8,607 nt of DNA, from assembly GCA_021778935.1 (NCBI GenBank), contig JAJYBQ010000093.1, positions 1 to 8,607 of the forward strand. The letters run 5' to 3'. The DNA comes from Pseudomonadota bacterium (GTDB lineage Bacteria > Pseudomonadota > Gammaproteobacteria > Burkholderiales > Burkholderiaceae). The notes below the pieces were generated by a model. That model saw only the letters and a list, made by a program, of their open reading frames with translations. It did no database searches and was not told the origin of the DNA. The stretch's first letter is position 1. Each line of letters starts with the position of its first letter. The translations under genes and the position numbers were made by a program. This document shows positions 7,102 through 8,607 of the stretch, one piece after another.

Positions 7102-8052
7102 TCAGGACTCCCGACGGGCGGCGCCCGGGGACGAAAGTCGGCGCCACAACAGGAATGCGGCAACCAGCAGGCTCGTTCCTGCGGCCACGGCGATCGGAAA
7201 CCGAAAATCCGGCCGCTCGATGACGAACGGCAGCAGCCCGACGGCCACCGCGGGGGGGGCGTGGAGATCGAGCAGGCGCAGCACGGCGATGCCGCAGAGC
7301 GTCGCGCCGGCGGCGGCGAGCGGCCCGGCGCCGAAATGCAGCACGATGGCGAGCCCGATCGCGGCCGTCGACGCGCAGGCGACCGGCAGCGCCAGCGGGC
7401 GGTTGGCCCAGGGACAGACGCGGGTATGCGCGAACATCTCGAAACCGATCACCGCAAGCGGTGGATAGAGCAGGAAATGCCAGTCCAGCAGCTCGGAAAC
7501 CGTCGCCCCGACCGTCAGGAAAACCAGGTAGAAGGCGACCCAGGACCAATCCCGCGGCGGCCGCTCCAGGATGTCGTCGAGCGTGTTGGCGGCCGATTCG
7601 GGTGCGGGCGGCGGCGAGAACCAGCGCAGCCGCGCGAAGGCCACCGCCGCCAGCAGCCCGGTGCCGAGCAGGATCGCAGGGGGATACCACCCGCTTTTTT
7701 CTCCGAGGGCGAGCGGCAGCAGGCCCGCCGAGATTGCCGGAGCGATCGGGGAGCGTAGCGCCCGGATCACCAGGATGGCCGCGCCCACGATCAACAACAC
7801 GGCAACCGGGCCGTACGCCCAGTGGCGCGCGACATAGGTGCCGAAAGCCGCGGTGAGCAGCGGGGTGATGATGAGTTGCAGCGGCGCGCGCGCCCAGGTG
7901 CCGCGCGGCCGCGTCAGGATGTCGTGCGCGAGCGCGCCGAGTTCCGGGAACAGAAAGTAGGGAAAAGCCGTGATCTGGGCAAGCCAGGCGATTCCGCCCA
8001 GATAGGCGGCCGCAGCCCCTTCCCAGAGCGCGCGGCGGGAGGTCGTCGTCAT
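7102..8052 (-). CDS. Polytopic membrane protein with duplicated HPP-like halves
   Basis: This 316-residue hydrophobic protein has about ten membrane segments and no recognised signal peptide. Two halves align by eye. Residues 36-141 begin FPELGALAHDIL, pass through PLQL, YGPVAV, IRAL and AGLLPLAL, and end at YPPAILLGTGLLAA. Residues 196-301 begin YPPLAVIGFEMF, pass through PLAL, GAGPLA, LRLL and VGLLPFVI, and end at FPIAVAAGTSLLVAA. A hydrophilic linker (about 145-168) joins them. HAPPAVAVGLLP (264-275) resembles the HPP-family motif, so I infer a divergent member of that fold. HPP proteins include nitrite transporters, but function cannot be assigned here. The ATG at 8052 starts MTTTSRRALW, with only a weak ribosome-binding site (CCGGA). 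It lies 110 bp after the porin stop and 80 bp before the efflux gene, so it may be transcribed separately from one or both. Confidence 0.85.
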   Translation of the reverse strand: MTTTSRRALWEGAAAAYLGGIAWLAQITAFPYFLFPELGALAHDILTRPRGTWARAPLQLIITPLLTAAFGTYVARHWAYGPVAVLLIVGAAILVIRALRSPIAPAISAGLLPLALGEKSGWYPPAILLGTGLLAAVAFARLRWFSPPPAPESAANTLDDILERPPRDWSWVAFYLVFLTVGATVSELLDWHFLLYPPLAVIGFEMFAHTRVCPWANRPLALPVACASTAAIGLAIVLHFGAGPLAAAGATLCGIAVLRLLDLHAPPAVAVGLLPFVIERPDFRFPIAVAAGTSLLVAAFLLWRRLSSPGAARRES

Positions 8053-8162
8053 CGTGTCCGGTGGTTTGGATCAGACAGGACCGGAACCATAGCAGGCATT
8101 TGCCGCCGTGCTGCGACCGTTCGCGTTCCGACACCGCGCATCTCGGGGCGCAGGGCGGCGGA
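8053..8162 (-). other. Intergenic region between porin and HPP-like gene
   Basis: This is the longest gene-free stretch, 110 bp. Read on the minus strand it contains TGCTATGGT (8086-8094), which could be an extended -10 element 33 nt before the ATG at 8052. No -35 match is found at the proper spacing, and no stem-loop followed by T residues is seen after the porin stop. A promoter here is plausible but not shown. Confidence 0.3.
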
Positions 8163-8607
8163 TCAGTACTCGGCGTGCAAGCGCAAGCCGAAAATCGACA
8201 CCGGTCCGCGATCGCGGTTGTAGGCCGGATTGACCACCAGCTGGTAATCGCCCGTGACGGTGACGTGCTCGCGTGCGTGGTAGGCGTAATACGTCTCGGC
8301 GATCCGTTCCGTGCCGTAGTTCAGCCTGCCGTCGCCGATGACGATGCCCATCCCGCCCGCGGCGAAGTAGCGCTGCGCCGCGTGCGACAAGCCATTGACC
8401 ACGAGTGCGAATCCCGCGGTGTCGTTGGCCCGGTTCCAGCGCGTCCCCTGCAAGGAAAGCCCGGTTGCCAGCGACTTGTCGATTTCCGTGAAGTCGTACG
8501 CCTCCTGCTGGCCGTTGCTCGCGCTCAGGCGCAGGAAGGCGCCGAGATCGGACGTGATCTCCTGTTCGGCATTGATGGCGCCACCGGGCTTCGACGCGAG
8601 GCGGCGC
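8163..8607 (-). CDS. OprB-family carbohydrate-selective porin, C-terminal part (5' end beyond window)
   Basis: Only the last 148 residues of this outer-membrane beta-barrel are present; the start lies to the right of the window. The pattern is that of OprB porins: EQEITSDLGAFLRLS, then ATGLSLQGTRWNRANDTAGF, a GGMGIVIGDGRLNYGTE hairpin, IAETYY, GDYQLVVNPAYNRDRGPV and a final RLHAEY. The aromatic last residue fits the C-terminal signal of outer-membrane proteins recognised by the BAM complex. OprB members take up sugars or other small solutes, and some are annotated as general porins, so the substrate is open. The TGA stop is followed by 110 bp without an obvious hairpin terminator. An apparent start at 8453 is a TTG (Leu) inside the conserved barrel and is not the real start. 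Confidence 0.93.
   Translation of the reverse strand, partial: RRLASKPGGAINAEQEITSDLGAFLRLSASNGQQEAYDFTEIDKSLATGLSLQGTRWNRANDTAGFALVVNGLSHAAQRYFAAGGMGIVIGDGRLNYGTERIAETYYAYHAREHVTVTGDYQLVVNPAYNRDRGPVSIFGLRLHAEY

Noticed and set aside
6044..7468. 474-codon plus-strand open frame
   Set aside because: It runs antisense across the efflux-channel gene and into the HPP-like gene, and shows no domain.
8086..8094. TGCTATGGT as an extended -10 for the HPP-like gene
   Set aside because: Position is plausible, but the -35 region has no match and -10 has two mismatches, so it is not called as a promoter.
7022..8134. Long N-terminal extension of the efflux-channel frame
   Set aside because: The frame stays open to 8134 but there overlaps the HPP-like membrane protein. 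Its translation is Arg/Pro-rich, while a lipoprotein signal begins at 7021.
1..8607. CRISPR array, tRNA, rRNA, insertion sequence or rho-independent terminator
   Set aside because: I saw no regularly spaced repeats, tRNA-like folding, transposase frame, or GC-rich stem followed by a T run on either strand.

Overview
The window is about 8.6 kb of very GC-rich DNA. Every supportable gene lies on the minus strand, so transcription runs from the right edge to the left edge. An OprB-type porin, a TolC-type lipoprotein channel, a ZntB-like CorA transporter and a bacterial-type group 3b [NiFe]-hydrogenase together suggest a Gram-negative proteobacterium, probably beta- or gammaproteobacterial. The genus cannot be told from the sequence.

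Right part (about 4.6-8.6 kb). From right to left this holds the last 148 residues of an OprB-family porin, a 316-residue polytopic membrane protein with an internal duplication and a degenerate HPP motif, a 474-residue TolC/CusC-like outer-membrane efflux lipoprotein, and a ZntB-like CorA transporter with an intact GMN motif. The last two are separated by only 13 bp. No inner-membrane pump or membrane-fusion protein is present for the TolC-like channel.

Left part (1-4540). This is a tight five-gene operon for a cytoplasmic, NAD(P)-linked group 3b [NiFe]-hydrogenase (sulfhydrogenase type). The order is hydB (Fe-S electron-transfer subunit), a small cyclic-nucleotide-binding-domain protein, hydG (FAD, NAD(P) and [2Fe-2S] subunit), hydD (small subunit) and hydA (large, catalytic subunit, cut by the left edge). 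Three junctions overlap (4, 8 and 11 nt) and one has a 13-nt gap, which suggests translational coupling. Electrons would run between NAD(P)H, HydG flavin, the HydG/HydB clusters, the three HydD clusters and the NiFe site in HydA. The cNMP-domain protein lies between the two diaphorase-side subunits and lacks a DNA-binding domain, so it is more likely an allosteric or accessory partner than a transcription factor.

There is no gene-free stretch over 300 bases. The largest gaps are 110 bp (8053-8162), 80 bp (7022-7101) and 47 bp (4541-4587). No tRNA, rRNA, CRISPR array, insertion sequence or convincing terminator was seen. Long plus-strand open frames are GC-driven shadows.
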